Of a stretch of 64,000 nt of DNA, positions 48,590 through 59,054 are shown one piece after another. The position numbers were made by a program, and so were the translations under genes. Every line of letters begins with the position of its first letter. Position 1 is the stretch's first letter. The notes under the pieces are model-generated. The model did no database searches and was not told the DNA's origin. It worked only from the letters and a program-made list of their open reading frames with translations. The DNA comes from Gymnorhina tibicen (lineage: Eukaryota > Chordata > Aves > Passeriformes > Artamidae). The stretch covers positions 1,423,347-1,487,346 of the forward strand of contig VXAZ01009468.1 of assembly GCA_013399875.1 (NCBI GenBank). The letters run 5' to 3'.

Positions 48590-51500
48590 AAAAAAAAAAT
48601 GACAACACCACCACAACTTTGGAGCAGTTTTGGAGATAGAGGCACTAACAGGTTTGCAAATTTTCTGCAGGCTGCAGAAAGAACAAGTGGCAGAAATAAA
48701 CCCTGCCATCTTGGTTCCCAGCTCACTGGTCCACCTCATATACTCACCTCCTTTTCATCTACTCCTATCAACCCTGCTTCTTTTTAATCAGTATTCCAGT
48801 GGGATGGCCCTCACTGCTGAGGAAAGGCTGCCTTAACTTTCATCTCAATGAACCAAGCATATGCACAGCATCTAATTAATATCTCTGGACTTGATTGCAG
48901 GCAGGAAAAAAACCTTCCTCCAGATTCCAGTGATTTTAGGATGTACTTTCCACCAGCCCTCTGAAGCCCATCTGTGTTGAGGGACTGGCAGGGATCAGGT
49001 CAAAGACAAAAAGATAGAACTCAATCTGCTGCATCCTGCACAAGTCCTGGATTTCCCTGAATGGAGTAAACCCTGTGGTGTGCTGCTCTTGAGCCAACTC
49101 TTACCCAAACATTAACCCTAATTCCTCCTCCCCACACTGTGCTGCAATGACATTTTTGATTGCAGGATTCAGCAGACTCAGATTTTGATAGTCCAAAGCC
49201 TTTCCCAAATCTTGGTGGAAAAGGGCTATGCCTGCCCAGAGCAGGTGAAGAAAAATTGGGAGGGCACAGCATAAATCAGGTCTTAAGAGATTTCTTTAGT
49301 TGATGGACTGAAACTGAACTGTCTTGAAGTGACAGCTCCTGGTCTCACTTGAGCTCTCCAGTTCCAGAAGAATTCAAAAGCAGGCCTGATGAGAGAAGTC
49401 ACTAAAGTGGGGAAAGGAGTTAAATGGGGTTTTTTCTTCATTTTGCTAGTCCTAATCTGTTTTTTTGTAAGAGCAAGTCCCTCTTCAACCCCCAGGACAC
49501 CAAATACATGAAAGGTGTTGCTCTGGAAGAAGAAAGAGCAGAAAATAAGGTGTGAGAAAAGAAATACTCTCTTGCTGAAGGCTTCTACCACCTTAATCTT
49601 TCCTGTTCCAAGAGAAGTCAAGAGGAAAATGGTCTCTTTTTTTCCCTGGTGTTACCATCAGGTGGTATTTCAAACTCATTTCCAACAGATGAATTTCACT
49701 TTAAAAGAGTAAGAAAAAAAATGAGTCTTGAGAAATTGTGAAAAACCACTGTCAAAATATGATCAGCTCATGACTTCCAGTCCATGAACTATTTTCTGGA
49801 CTGTTCTGTCAGTGGTTGGAAAGGATGAGCCCATGTCAACACCAGATGCTCATAAAAACTATCTTTGTCCAAATCCTTCTCAATTCTCTTACCAATTACT
49901 GCAGTCACCAATGAGGAAAGTCATCCAGATTATCAAATGACCACAAAAATTTCTGTTCAGGAATGAAGGAACCGAAATAGCAATTCTGATTTGCGTTTTC
50001 GGAGTGTCTCCTTGCTCAGGACACAACCTGCCGGGCACTGACAGCTTCCCGGTGACACCACCACTCCGCCCGGGACGAGTGGTTAGACAGACAGATGGCC
50101 AGACAAACAGACAGGGAATACACAGATCCTTATTTGCACCCCTTCCAGTGTATCATTGCCTGCAGTGAGGTATCATTTCTTTCAGAGAGGTTTCTACTCC
50201 CTGTGCCAGGTAGATGAAGCAAGAGCAGTTCATCTGAGGCCTTGCTGGGGCAGACACTGACACGGATCGTGTACAGCTGCACTGATAACAGACCCTTCCT
50301 AGAGAAATCTCCTGCCTCACTTGGGGATGACTCAAGCCCAGAGTTTATAAACCCATTTGTAAACAGCATGTGGTTTAGCAATGACAGCCTCTTTCTCAAT
50401 TCAAGCCATTAATTTAATAGCATTAATGTAACTTAAACACACCTCCCTCTGTTCCTTTCCTCCAGGCTCTGGCCACAGCACTGAAGGGTGCCACACCAAC
50501 ACGCAGAGAGTGCTTACCAGGCTGGGAAACCCATCTGGAAATCAAACATGTCAGTGACCAAATGCCCCCTCTTCAAAACCCGAAGGCCTCCAGGGAACAG
50601 GCAGGATCCAAATCACTGACCCTCATGTAACATTCAGAAGCAAGAATACCCTGTCTGGAGAAAGAGCTTCCCTCTGTCTGCACTGGCTAAAATACACAAA
50701 TGTGGAATTCTCCTTGCCTCTGTTTTCACCAAATCGCAGTTCTCAATGGGGTTTAAACATGTTCTCTCAATTGGAGATACGTTCAAAAATCCCTCTACAA
50801 ATGGCAAAATAGAATATAAAACAACAAAAAGGGCATTGCTTTAAGTCTAGCTAGATTGCAGTTATTATGAAAAAAGATATTTTACATTTCTTTAGTAAAT
50901 TCCACAGTAAAGCATTTAGCAGCCTACTGCTGAGATTTTAAAAGCAATATGTTGGATCATACGCCTAAGACCCACAGATTTAAATGAAAAACAGAGATAG
51001 GCATTTACATCTCCTACATATTCCATCTCTCCCTTCCCAGCACACACCCTTGTAGACTCTTACGTGCACACGGAAATGCCTTTGGCCACATGGTGGTTTC
51101 TGTGGCTGTACTGCTGAGCTGGTTGTTTGGAAAGACCAACTCATTCAACTGGCAGTCAAGAAGGATGAGATCTCAAACTGGAAACGAAGGGAAAAAATGG
51201 AGAAGAAAACCCATTTTTATTCACAGGGTGTGGAGAGAAGACCTATCAGCCATGCCTAGAAGGGACACCACAATTTCTTGGAGAGTCAAGATGCTCAGGG
51301 CATTAAATTTTGTACCTTATTAGAGGTAAGTACCAGAGAGAAAGAGTCCCCATCCTCTACCGGGCCCCTCATCTCAGCCATGACCAGAATTCCAGCTGTT
51401 ACATCCGTGGATGGTGCCACTGGGGCATTCCTCAAAGCCTGTCTCATATTTCAGAGCAGGCTAATCCCACCTGTGAGCAGACTGCGTATTGCGTGTGTCA

Positions 51501-51640
51501 CAAAGGAGGAAGCTGCTGCAGGAGGCTCCGTGTGTTGCAGATGAGGGGCAGAGTGGGCTGAGAACTGTAGGAAATTTAAACCTGGTTCCAGTTCACAGTG
51601 ATGTCAAACCACAGGAAATGAAAGCAGAAAGTGGAGATTC
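48590..51640. other. Unique non-coding sequence
   Basis: No gene. An exon-like segment at 51227-51325 (acceptor TTTTTATTCACAG, donor AGAG|GTAAGTACC) has a stop in every frame, so it could only be a non-coding RNA exon. Short T and A runs occur. Nothing else is supportable. Confidence 0.55.
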
Positions 51641-51689
51641 ATGAAAAAAGTGGCAGGAGTCATTATTATGTGTGCAGTATTGATTGAAG

Positions 51690-51965
51690 AAGATCGTGTT
51701 GCCCCCAAATCGAAATGGCTTTTACGTGTTTGGGCCCATCCTGACAAAAACACTTTCTTCTCTGTTGACGAGGCCATGTTGCCATGGAGATGCAGGGCTG
51801 GATGCTTGGCAAAAGCACGTTTCGATAAGGCAGGTCTAATGGATATATTTTCACAACATTCACAATTCCTTTCTGCTCATTTTCTCCTGAGCAGACTTGT
51901 CCACTTCTTCCATTTTGCCACTTGATGAAAAAATATCTTTTTAATCTTTTAATTTAGCTTAGATT
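51690..51965. promoter_or_regulatory. Putative regulatory block with RFX X-box
   Basis: Complex sequence containing GTTGCCATGGAGAT at 51778-51791, close to the RFX X-box consensus (GTTGCCATGGCAAC). AT-rich words follow (TTTTTAATCTTTTAATTTAGC near 51940, stated as overlapping shorter motifs). It lies outside any recognised promoter. RFX sites occur in cilia genes and enhancers, and here no gene can be tied to it. Confidence 0.3.
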
Positions 51966-51969
51966 TCCC

Positions 51970-54900
51970 TCCCTCCAGCACCAGAGCTTGCCAATTAAAC
52001 TACTTATCTGAGATGCTCCACACCAAGGCCAAGTGCTTGCTTTTCATTATCAGGTTGGGTGGCTTGTTTTCACCCTCCCTGCTCCATGTCTGAACCTCTT
52101 TGCTGCTTGCTGTATGTTATAGATGTTGTGATACAAGATGTGAGCTTAGAGTTTCACGCTAGTGGAAGAGGCCATAGGTTCAGCTTTTCTTTAAGGCAGC
52201 CCTTCTGAAGTCCTTAGGGCAACAAAACAATATTGTGTTGGCTAGTACTTGTCTTGGAGCATGATGCTGATGCTGCCTGGGCCAAAAGCAGGGATGATAA
52301 CACAGCATCACCTAGAAGAGAGGCAGAGTTTAGTTAAATGTTTTTAATCCTGGGTGTCTGTTTATCTTTTTACTATAAGCAAATGCACGTTTCTTTCAAA
52401 CTAATTTGAATAAATGAGCAGTATCTGTGCTTATGCAGGTACACAAAGACAAGCATTCCTACACGCAGATAAATAACTTCACATCCAGTTCCATTCAAAC
52501 ATCTTTTCCTGGTTCTTTCCTTTTGAGTATCTTTGGACCATCTTCTGGAATCTGATTGAGTTTCTTTAGCAGGAATAGCCAGTGGGCATATTGACTAGAA
52601 GGGATGCTCACAAAAACATCCTATTTGAAGGGAAAGAACAGTCTGAAGGAATACTTTCAGTCTGTGAATTGAAAAAATATATATTCATGCCACAAAATGC
52701 ATTTATGCCATGTGGCCTCTGTGACCAATTAAAATTAGTCAATTTCTTTTGGTTTGGGGATACTCTTAATGAACTTCTCCTGAAGAAAAGCGCAGACCAA
52801 GAAGTATTTGCATCAGCAAACAATTTCAAACAACCAATTAGCTGGAGAAATCAACACTGCAAGCATAGAAAATTCACAAATAGAAAAAGAGGCAAAATTC
52901 ATCCAATAAATTATTCATAATGAATTATTTGTCCAGATTCCTTTAGATCTGGCCTAAGTTATTACTAATTAGTTATGGATACCTTTACCTACCAGGCCAG
53001 ACTTGGTTGAGAAGTGGAAAAAACCATTATCCCCGGCAGTGATTTGAAGGCAGCTCCCAGGAGCTGGTAACTCAAAGCTTGCGTCACCAAGTGACTCTTA
53101 CAAGCTCTCTCATTCCAGCTGACAATAACAGAGGCCGATTTTCAATGGTGGCAGTTATCAAAGGGAGTATTCATCTCTTTCCCCCCGAGTCAGGGCTGAG
53201 GCACACTGTTGGGTCAATATTTTGGAGGCGTCATTGTTCAGCACATTCAGAAAGTGCCCGGAGGACTGCAGACACCAGGGCTGTCACTCAGACATTTTAC
53301 AAAGATTGGGATGTTTCTTTGTCCTTTTGTACATGCCAGTGTTCTTGGAAAAAGAAAAGAAGAAATGAGATTTAGTATCACAGGATTCCTTGTTTCTTTG
53401 GCTTTGCCTCTGTCTGGGCTGTATGTCATATAATAGGGCTTTGGCCCAGGACGTGGGCTGTGAGATGTGAGGCAAATGGGGCAAGGGAATAATCATCCAA
53501 TAAGCAAATTCATTTCATCTCCCTCATGCTTCAATTTTGCCATCCACAAGACTGCTAATGATACTTCCCCCTGCTCTAAGATCTTTAGATGCAAAACCCC
53601 AGCATTAACTCTTTAAAAAGGCTAATCCTCTTTGTCTGCTTTAACCACAGAAGCATGCAAAGCTCAGCGTTAGATGTGCCTCTGCAGTGCAGAGGAGCTA
53701 TAATTGGGAGCTCGGAAAGGTACGGGGGAGAAGGGGCAAAGACAGCCAGGAGCAGGGAGCTGCTTCAGTAGGAGGAGACGCCAAGGAGGATCCCGTGGAT
53801 CCTGAGGGAGGGATGCGATGAGGTCTGTGGGACCACAAGAGGTGGGAAGGCAGTGGAGCAGGAGCAATTTTTCACCATGTTGCGTAAAAAGTGACTTGTT
53901 AACAGATTTAAAACACGTAGAACAGTCCTTTCCACACCACTCCTAGTGACTCTGGGATTGTACCCAAGAGCTTGTTATCACCACAGATGGAACTGTTTTT
54001 TAACAGCATCCCTGACCGACCTACTGACTCTGAGGAGAATCAACAGACTTCCCCGCCACCCTTAGGATAACTGTCAAATTTTGCAGGGTTTTGAGGACCT
54101 GTGCAGAGTTCTGTCCTAAGCATCAGAAGTTTGCAGCCACACGTTTGTAAATGCCCTGAGTGGGAAGATAAAACTAAAACAGAGAAGGTATCCTATTAAC
54201 AGGACATCTGCATCTGCACACAGCCACGTGCAGCCAGTAGATGAACACGAGGCTTACTCTGGTTACCTTGTTCATCTGATTACAGGATGGGAGATCAGAG
54301 AGGAGGAGGAGGAGGTCTGAGTACACTACGCCTTCCTTGTAGATTTTCTCTGTGGAGTTTTCACACGGTCACGCTTCATTGATAAAATGAGTCCCGGGAA
54401 GGTTTATTCATTTCACTGCTTACTGTTTTCTCTAACAGGTGCAATCACTATAATTAGGTCTGCACAATGGCATTTTCTTGTTACTCGAATTCCTTCTGTC
54501 TCTCAGACGCTCCTGGCTATAGCACTACAGTGGCTGCTGCTTAGAGAATGAGTAAAAATGAGTTGTTTTCTTTCCCTCCTTTTTCTTCATTCATCCATAT
54601 TAAGCCAAGAAAAACACACCCTCCATCCCACACAGATAATTTCTTCCTTGTCTTTCTTGGGCTCAACCAAAGATGTTAATAAATGCCCCACTCACTTGTG
54701 ATACCAGCATCTTCTTTGAAAACACAGCACAGACCCACACCAGGGACAGATGCAAGCACCAGAGCAGAGCATAGTTAGTGTAAAAGGGGAAGAAAAAACA
54801 AGGCTGTCCCTAAAAAACAAGGCTGTCCCTGGAGAACTGCCCTTTCCCTCCAGTTTTGGATGGAGGGAGACCAGGCAGCTCAACAACTCATGGATCCTGC

Positions 54901-55465
54901 AGGAATAGTGTTGGGACAGAGATTGATATCCAACAGCTGAACATGTGTCCACTACATCTTTTCCTGCTTTAGAGGCTGTGTTTCTTTCCCTCCAACTTAA
55001 TGCACACAAACACCTAACCTATGTGGCACATGGTGTAAAACCAGGCAGGGCCTGGTTCAGATGCTCAGAAATGTGTGGATGCATCCAGTTTAACCAGAAA
55101 AAACCTACCTTTTGAAGCCACATTAACCAATGCCTTCCCTCCCAGAGAACACTGAGCTTGCCTAGAAGACAAGGGAGAACACATCTCCGTGTGCACTGTA
55201 CAGAAATGGGATGTTTTCCCTGTCATTTTCTTGCCTCATTATATGATGTGCCAAAAATGTAAACTCAAATAGTGCCTTGGAGTGGGGTCTTTCTGGAAAT
55301 GATGGGGTTGCATGTTGGCAGAGGCCTCAAGGCCCAATGGGTTTGAGGCTACAAGCAGCAACATCGCACTGAGAAAATGAGGCTCTCAGGATAACAACTG
55401 GGGGGATGTGTGCTGCTTTCAGTCAATCAAGCCCAAACTCAGTCACGGAGTAATCAAGCTCAATT
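51970..55465. other. Unique non-coding sequence, partly AT-rich
   Basis: AT-rich and complex near 52640-52990, including ATTCATAATGAATT, and again at 54360-54490 (CATTGATAAAATGAG, CACTATAATTAGG). Either could be regulatory. A perfect 19-bp tandem duplication lies at 54793-54830. No gene is recognised. Confidence 0.5.
54793..54830. repeat. Perfect 19-bp tandem duplication
   Basis: AAAAAACAAGGCTGTCCCT occurs twice head to tail (54793-54811 and 54812-54830) with no mismatch, indicating a recent slippage or duplication event. Confidence 0.92.
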
Positions 55466-55478
55466 CAACCGACTTCTG

Positions 55479-55585
55479 CGTTATTATTGTTATTATTTAT
55501 CACTTGAATTACTGGAGCACCTTGAGGAGGCAACTGAAATGAGAGCGGAGAGAGCTGCTGCTGTACAAAGATATAATGGGAGTGT
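55479..55585 (+). repeat. Ancient repeat fossil
   Basis: GTTATTATTGTTATTATTTA, GAATTACTGGAGCACCTTGA, then GCTGCTGTACAAAGATATAA match the order of an old amniote repeat (TTATTATTATTATTTGTATTACGGTAGCGCC...GCGCTGTACAAACACATAA). Family not named. A short frame through it is a shadow, not a gene. Confidence 0.5.
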
Positions 55586-55589
55586 GGCA

Positions 55590-56505
55590 GTCAGGGTGAG
55601 CACACAGGCTGCTGAGAAGAGGCTGGCAACAAGCTGAAGAGAAATGGGGTTGCAATTAGGCATTTGCAGTGTTCGTCTCCTGGCCCCGTGGGGAAGATCC
55701 TGCACCCTGATTTCAGACAGGCTGCTCAGCCTCCGGCAAACTCAAGGCTCCCTCCACAGCTGGTGGCAACAGAGACGGAGTGCGAAGCCCAAGTCTGACA
55801 CAGGTCCTGTGCAGAGCTGCACGGAGGAGCAGGTTCAGGCTATCATGCTGCACCAGCCCATCAGAGCCTTCATCTTTCCCATTCTTCCTCAGATACGAGC
55901 TTTCTCATCTCACTGAAGTCACTGGCCACTGCTTGCTTCATCCAGCCCTTCCCTCAGCACCCAGTGCTCTCAGCAGAAAAGCTGACACATCCATTGGCAT
56001 GTCAGCTGGGATCTGTCCAAATGAGACAGGAGTCAAGTCCCTTCCCTCTGCCTCGCTGCTGAGCTCACACCAACTGTCATCTGTAAGTAATATGCTAGAC
56101 ATGTTTCTTTTTCATTTAAAAAAAAAAAGTAATTTATTTTCTAATTACAAAAGAATATAGGATAGGAAAAAAAAAAAGAAAGAAAAGAAATTATGACTAC
56201 CAGATGGCAAATCACCATTTAGCAGGAGCAGGCAAAGAGAGGACTCAGTCAATCACAGGGTAAGTGATAAGACACCAGAGGGAACTACCGAAAAGAAAGG
56301 CAGCTCATTACACAAAGTACTAAATTATTCTTAGTGGGACTTCTCCTCCTTCTTTTCCCCTTTCTATTTTTTATTCTAAGCCATAAAGCAAGTAATTCCA
56401 CTGAGACCCCCTTTTAAGTGATTAACATTTCCATTTTAACTTTTGTTTTTGATTGTGTCCCTGCCATTAATCTTCCTGTCTTTTTCTGTGCCCTGCTGTT
56501 CACCT
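55590..56505. other. Unique sequence with a weak exon-like segment
   Basis: A frame-open segment ends at a consensus donor (CATCT|GTAAGTAAT, 56085/56086) after acceptor-like CAGTGCTCTCAG near 55973. It reads ADTSIGMSAGICPNETG in the open phase with no known domain. An A-rich patch follows at 56117-56190. Confidence 0.4.
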
Positions 56506-56509
56506 CATC

Positions 56510-57175
56510 TTCTAACTTTCTAATTCCCTTGGCCCATCCCTCGCACCCACAAACACATCCATAAGCCTTGCTGCTGGTGGGAGCCTTGGATGGATCAGAC
56601 CAAGGTTGGGGGGATGCCCTAACACAGCATCACCCAAGACCCCGGCAGCATCCTGGCCCACCAGCAGAGTCACCATCCCTCTAAACAGACATCTAGCCCA
56701 GATTGCCTTAGATTGCCTTATTTGCATGGATGTCCTGGGGCAATTTAGAAATCCTTGGTAAAGAGATAATCCTGAGATATACCTGGCCAGCAATCCCTGC
56801 CAGACTTTGCTGATATCTTGAGCTGATGATATCTGTGGCTGGCTGAGATCTCTTTCTGGCCCAATTCTTTTCCACTCAGCAGCTAATTCATCAGTGGGAT
56901 GAAAAGTTTTGGGCAGCACAGTGTTTTCAGGCAACAGCACAGCAACATCCGTCTTTGCTGGTTGAGGAGGCAGGATGCAAACCACAGCTCCCTTTCCCCA
57001 GGGAAGATACTGAGGAAAAGGTGACAGGTCAAAACAGACTGTTGTCCATCTTTGCACGTTTCTGGGTAAATAGAAAATTGAGGGAGTGTTCATTATTCAC
57101 TGACGGCTCTCACTGTGCCACGGGTCCCAGAAGAGCTGCAGGTTGCTGGGCTGCATTCCTGTCCTGCCTTTGATC
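56510..57175. other. Longest frame of the window (minus, 193 codons) and an RNase H-like motif on plus
   Basis: The minus strand is open for 193 codons (57093-56512) but shows no domain I recognise and no gene signals. On the plus strand, a frame without stops from about 56847 to 57173 contains LFTDGSH near 57090-57110 and then a G..RRAAG..AA pattern. That resembles the start of retroviral RNase H domains (FTDGS). No reverse transcriptase motif, integrase or LTR accompanies it. It may be a decayed endogenous-retrovirus scrap or coincidence. Confidence 0.22.
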
Positions 57176-57179
57176 CTGG

Positions 57180-58980
57180 TCTGTGCTGGGACATTCCCAA
57201 AATCTCCTCCCCCACCAGTTTCCCTCTATTGCCAGAAAGGTAAATATTATTTCCTTCCTTTGCAAATCCCCTGTAAAACACTGCTAATGTGCAGGGAGGG
57301 CTCAGGTTTTTACAGCTGCCTCCTGGCACTGACAAAGCCTGTTCCCCTCAGCAGGAGTGAGCCAGACATGGGTGTTGCTATCCCATAAATTCCCTCTCAC
57401 TACCAGTCTCCTTGCACTGCTGGCATTTAGAGCTTGTTCGTGTGTTTTAGGAGCATTAGGCAAAATACCGATAGCCAGGCATTTCATTATTCATATTTCT
57501 CTGGCCTTAACGACAGAACACAGTGCTAATGAACTGGGCTGAAGCAAATGTGTTGGGGGCACTAACTGAGGGGAAAGGAGTGAAACCTCACCTGCCTGCC
57601 CCCTTTCACTGCCCCCAGGGCTGTGGCCATGGGCGTGTAACTGGGAATGGTGCCCTGCTTTGGCAGGAGCCACGGGCTCACATGCCGGGGAATATCCCCC
57701 TCCTTGGCTATAAAAGCAGCGTGGCTGGATGGCACCAGAGAGAACCCGGGGAGAGGGGGTGAGGGAATGCCAGGGCCTGGCACAAAAGGACTCCCATAGC
57801 ACTCCAGGCAGTCTCCATGCGTGAGATGAGCTGTTGAAGGATGCAGTTTTGTTTTTTCTAGAAGCCACGCAGGCAAAAAGGAGATGTTTCAGTCGATACA
57901 TAAAGTACTTTTTAGCAAAATGGGAGAACTTCAGCTCTGAGCAGCACAGGGGCACCTGTTAACTGTGGCAGCTTTGGAATATGGGCACTCACTTGTCAAT
58001 AAAAACCAGATCTCGCACTTGAAGCAAAAACAAATTAAAATTAATTAATCAGTGGAAAACACTTCATTTGAACTGGGAAGAGCAGATGCAACTAGCAAGT
58101 CTAGGTGGACAAACAAGATAATCAAATCAATACCCACACTTTTCTCACTGGCTGGCAGCCACAGGCTACTAAGTGAGAGAGAGGTGTGGATCTGCCTTGT
58201 TTTTATCAGCCGTCAGCTGGTTCTGTAATTAACTGGAATTCAGACCTGCTGGGGGAGTTATTACCCTGTCCTTGGGTGGATTTGGTCTGCACAAGGGGAG
58301 CAGCTTGCTCCTGCTGCTGGTGTCTTCTGAATCTCATCTCGCTTCTGCACAAACCTTGCTCCCTCCCTCCAAACCGGCACTGCCTGTGAAATGTGAATTG
58401 TAGGAGGGTGGTAGATACTGGAGGGATAAACCCAGTTCATGGCTGTACCAGCTAATCAGTGCCATTGTCAACAGGAATAGCTGCAAACGAGTAGGGCCAG
58501 GTGTAGGGCTCAGTTAATAATGCCGTAATTGAGAGTAGATTATCGGGCCCTGACACAGGAGCAGGGCTGTGGAGAGATTTTCTTCTCTTTTTGTTTTCGG
58601 CTGTGTTTAGCTGTTTATAAAAGGCGGCTTAGATTTTGCAGATGGCAGTCATCTTGTTCACGTGCCAGAACTGTGTGTGTGCCCTCTGTGGGGCCAGCCC
58701 CCAGTGCAGCCCTGGTTTCTGCGGGTGCTGCCATAAGGGAATCCCTACGGAAAATGCCTAACACATCTAGGACGAGAGCGGTGTCCCCATTCCTATCCAC
58801 CTGGCCCCGGGGGCAGATTGTGTCCTGAGGGCTGAAAACAATGCTGGTGTCAGCTAAAGACACCCTGAGAAATTTGGGCTCTAACACTTGAAAAGCAGGA
58901 ATCAGAAGCTGGGAGTTTCCCTGTCTCTTACTAGAGGTGGCCCAAGAGCATCTCAGCTGAAAGGAGGAGAACTTCAATTT
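57180..58980. other. Unique sequence around an isolated core promoter
   Basis: Apart from the TATA element at 57709, a second TATA-like word (TTTATAAAAGGCGG, about 58612-58625) occurs. No supportable coding exon follows either of them within the window. Confidence 0.45.
57709..57715 (+). promoter_or_regulatory. Orphan TATA core promoter
   Basis: TTGGCTATAAAAGCAGCGTG is a near-ideal TATA box in a GC-richer setting, with initiation expected near 57735-57745. A donor-like GGG|GTGAGG at 57759 would give a very short non-coding first exon. No open frame of note starts nearby: an ATG at 57768 gives ten codons. It could serve an unannotated transcript or be fortuitous. Confidence 0.3.
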
Positions 58981-58983
58981 TTT

Positions 58984-59053
58984 TTAGTTACTTATATTTA
59001 ATTAATATTTGATATTTTCTTAGTTACATATTTAATTATTATTTGATATTTTC
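58984..59053. repeat. Imperfect AT-rich tandem duplication (36 and 34 bp)
   Basis: Two adjacent units, 58984-59019 and 59020-59053, both start TTAGTTAC and end ATTTGATATTTTC. They differ by small indels, so the duplication is older than the 54.8 kb one. Confidence 0.88.
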
Positions 59054-59054
59054 T

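Noticed and set aside
51227..51325. Exon-like segment with good acceptor and GTAAGTACC donor
   Set aside because: All three frames contain a stop, so it is not a coding exon; at best a non-coding RNA exon with no other support.
54692..54720. Minus-strand 18-nt segment between TTTTCAAAG and GTGAGTGG
   Set aside because: The acceptor is poor (purines next to the AG) and the donor is not full consensus.
56512..57093. 193-codon minus-strand frame, longest in the window
   Set aside because: No start context, splice sites, domain or neighbouring coding signal; a frame of this length is plausible by chance in 64 kb read in six frames.
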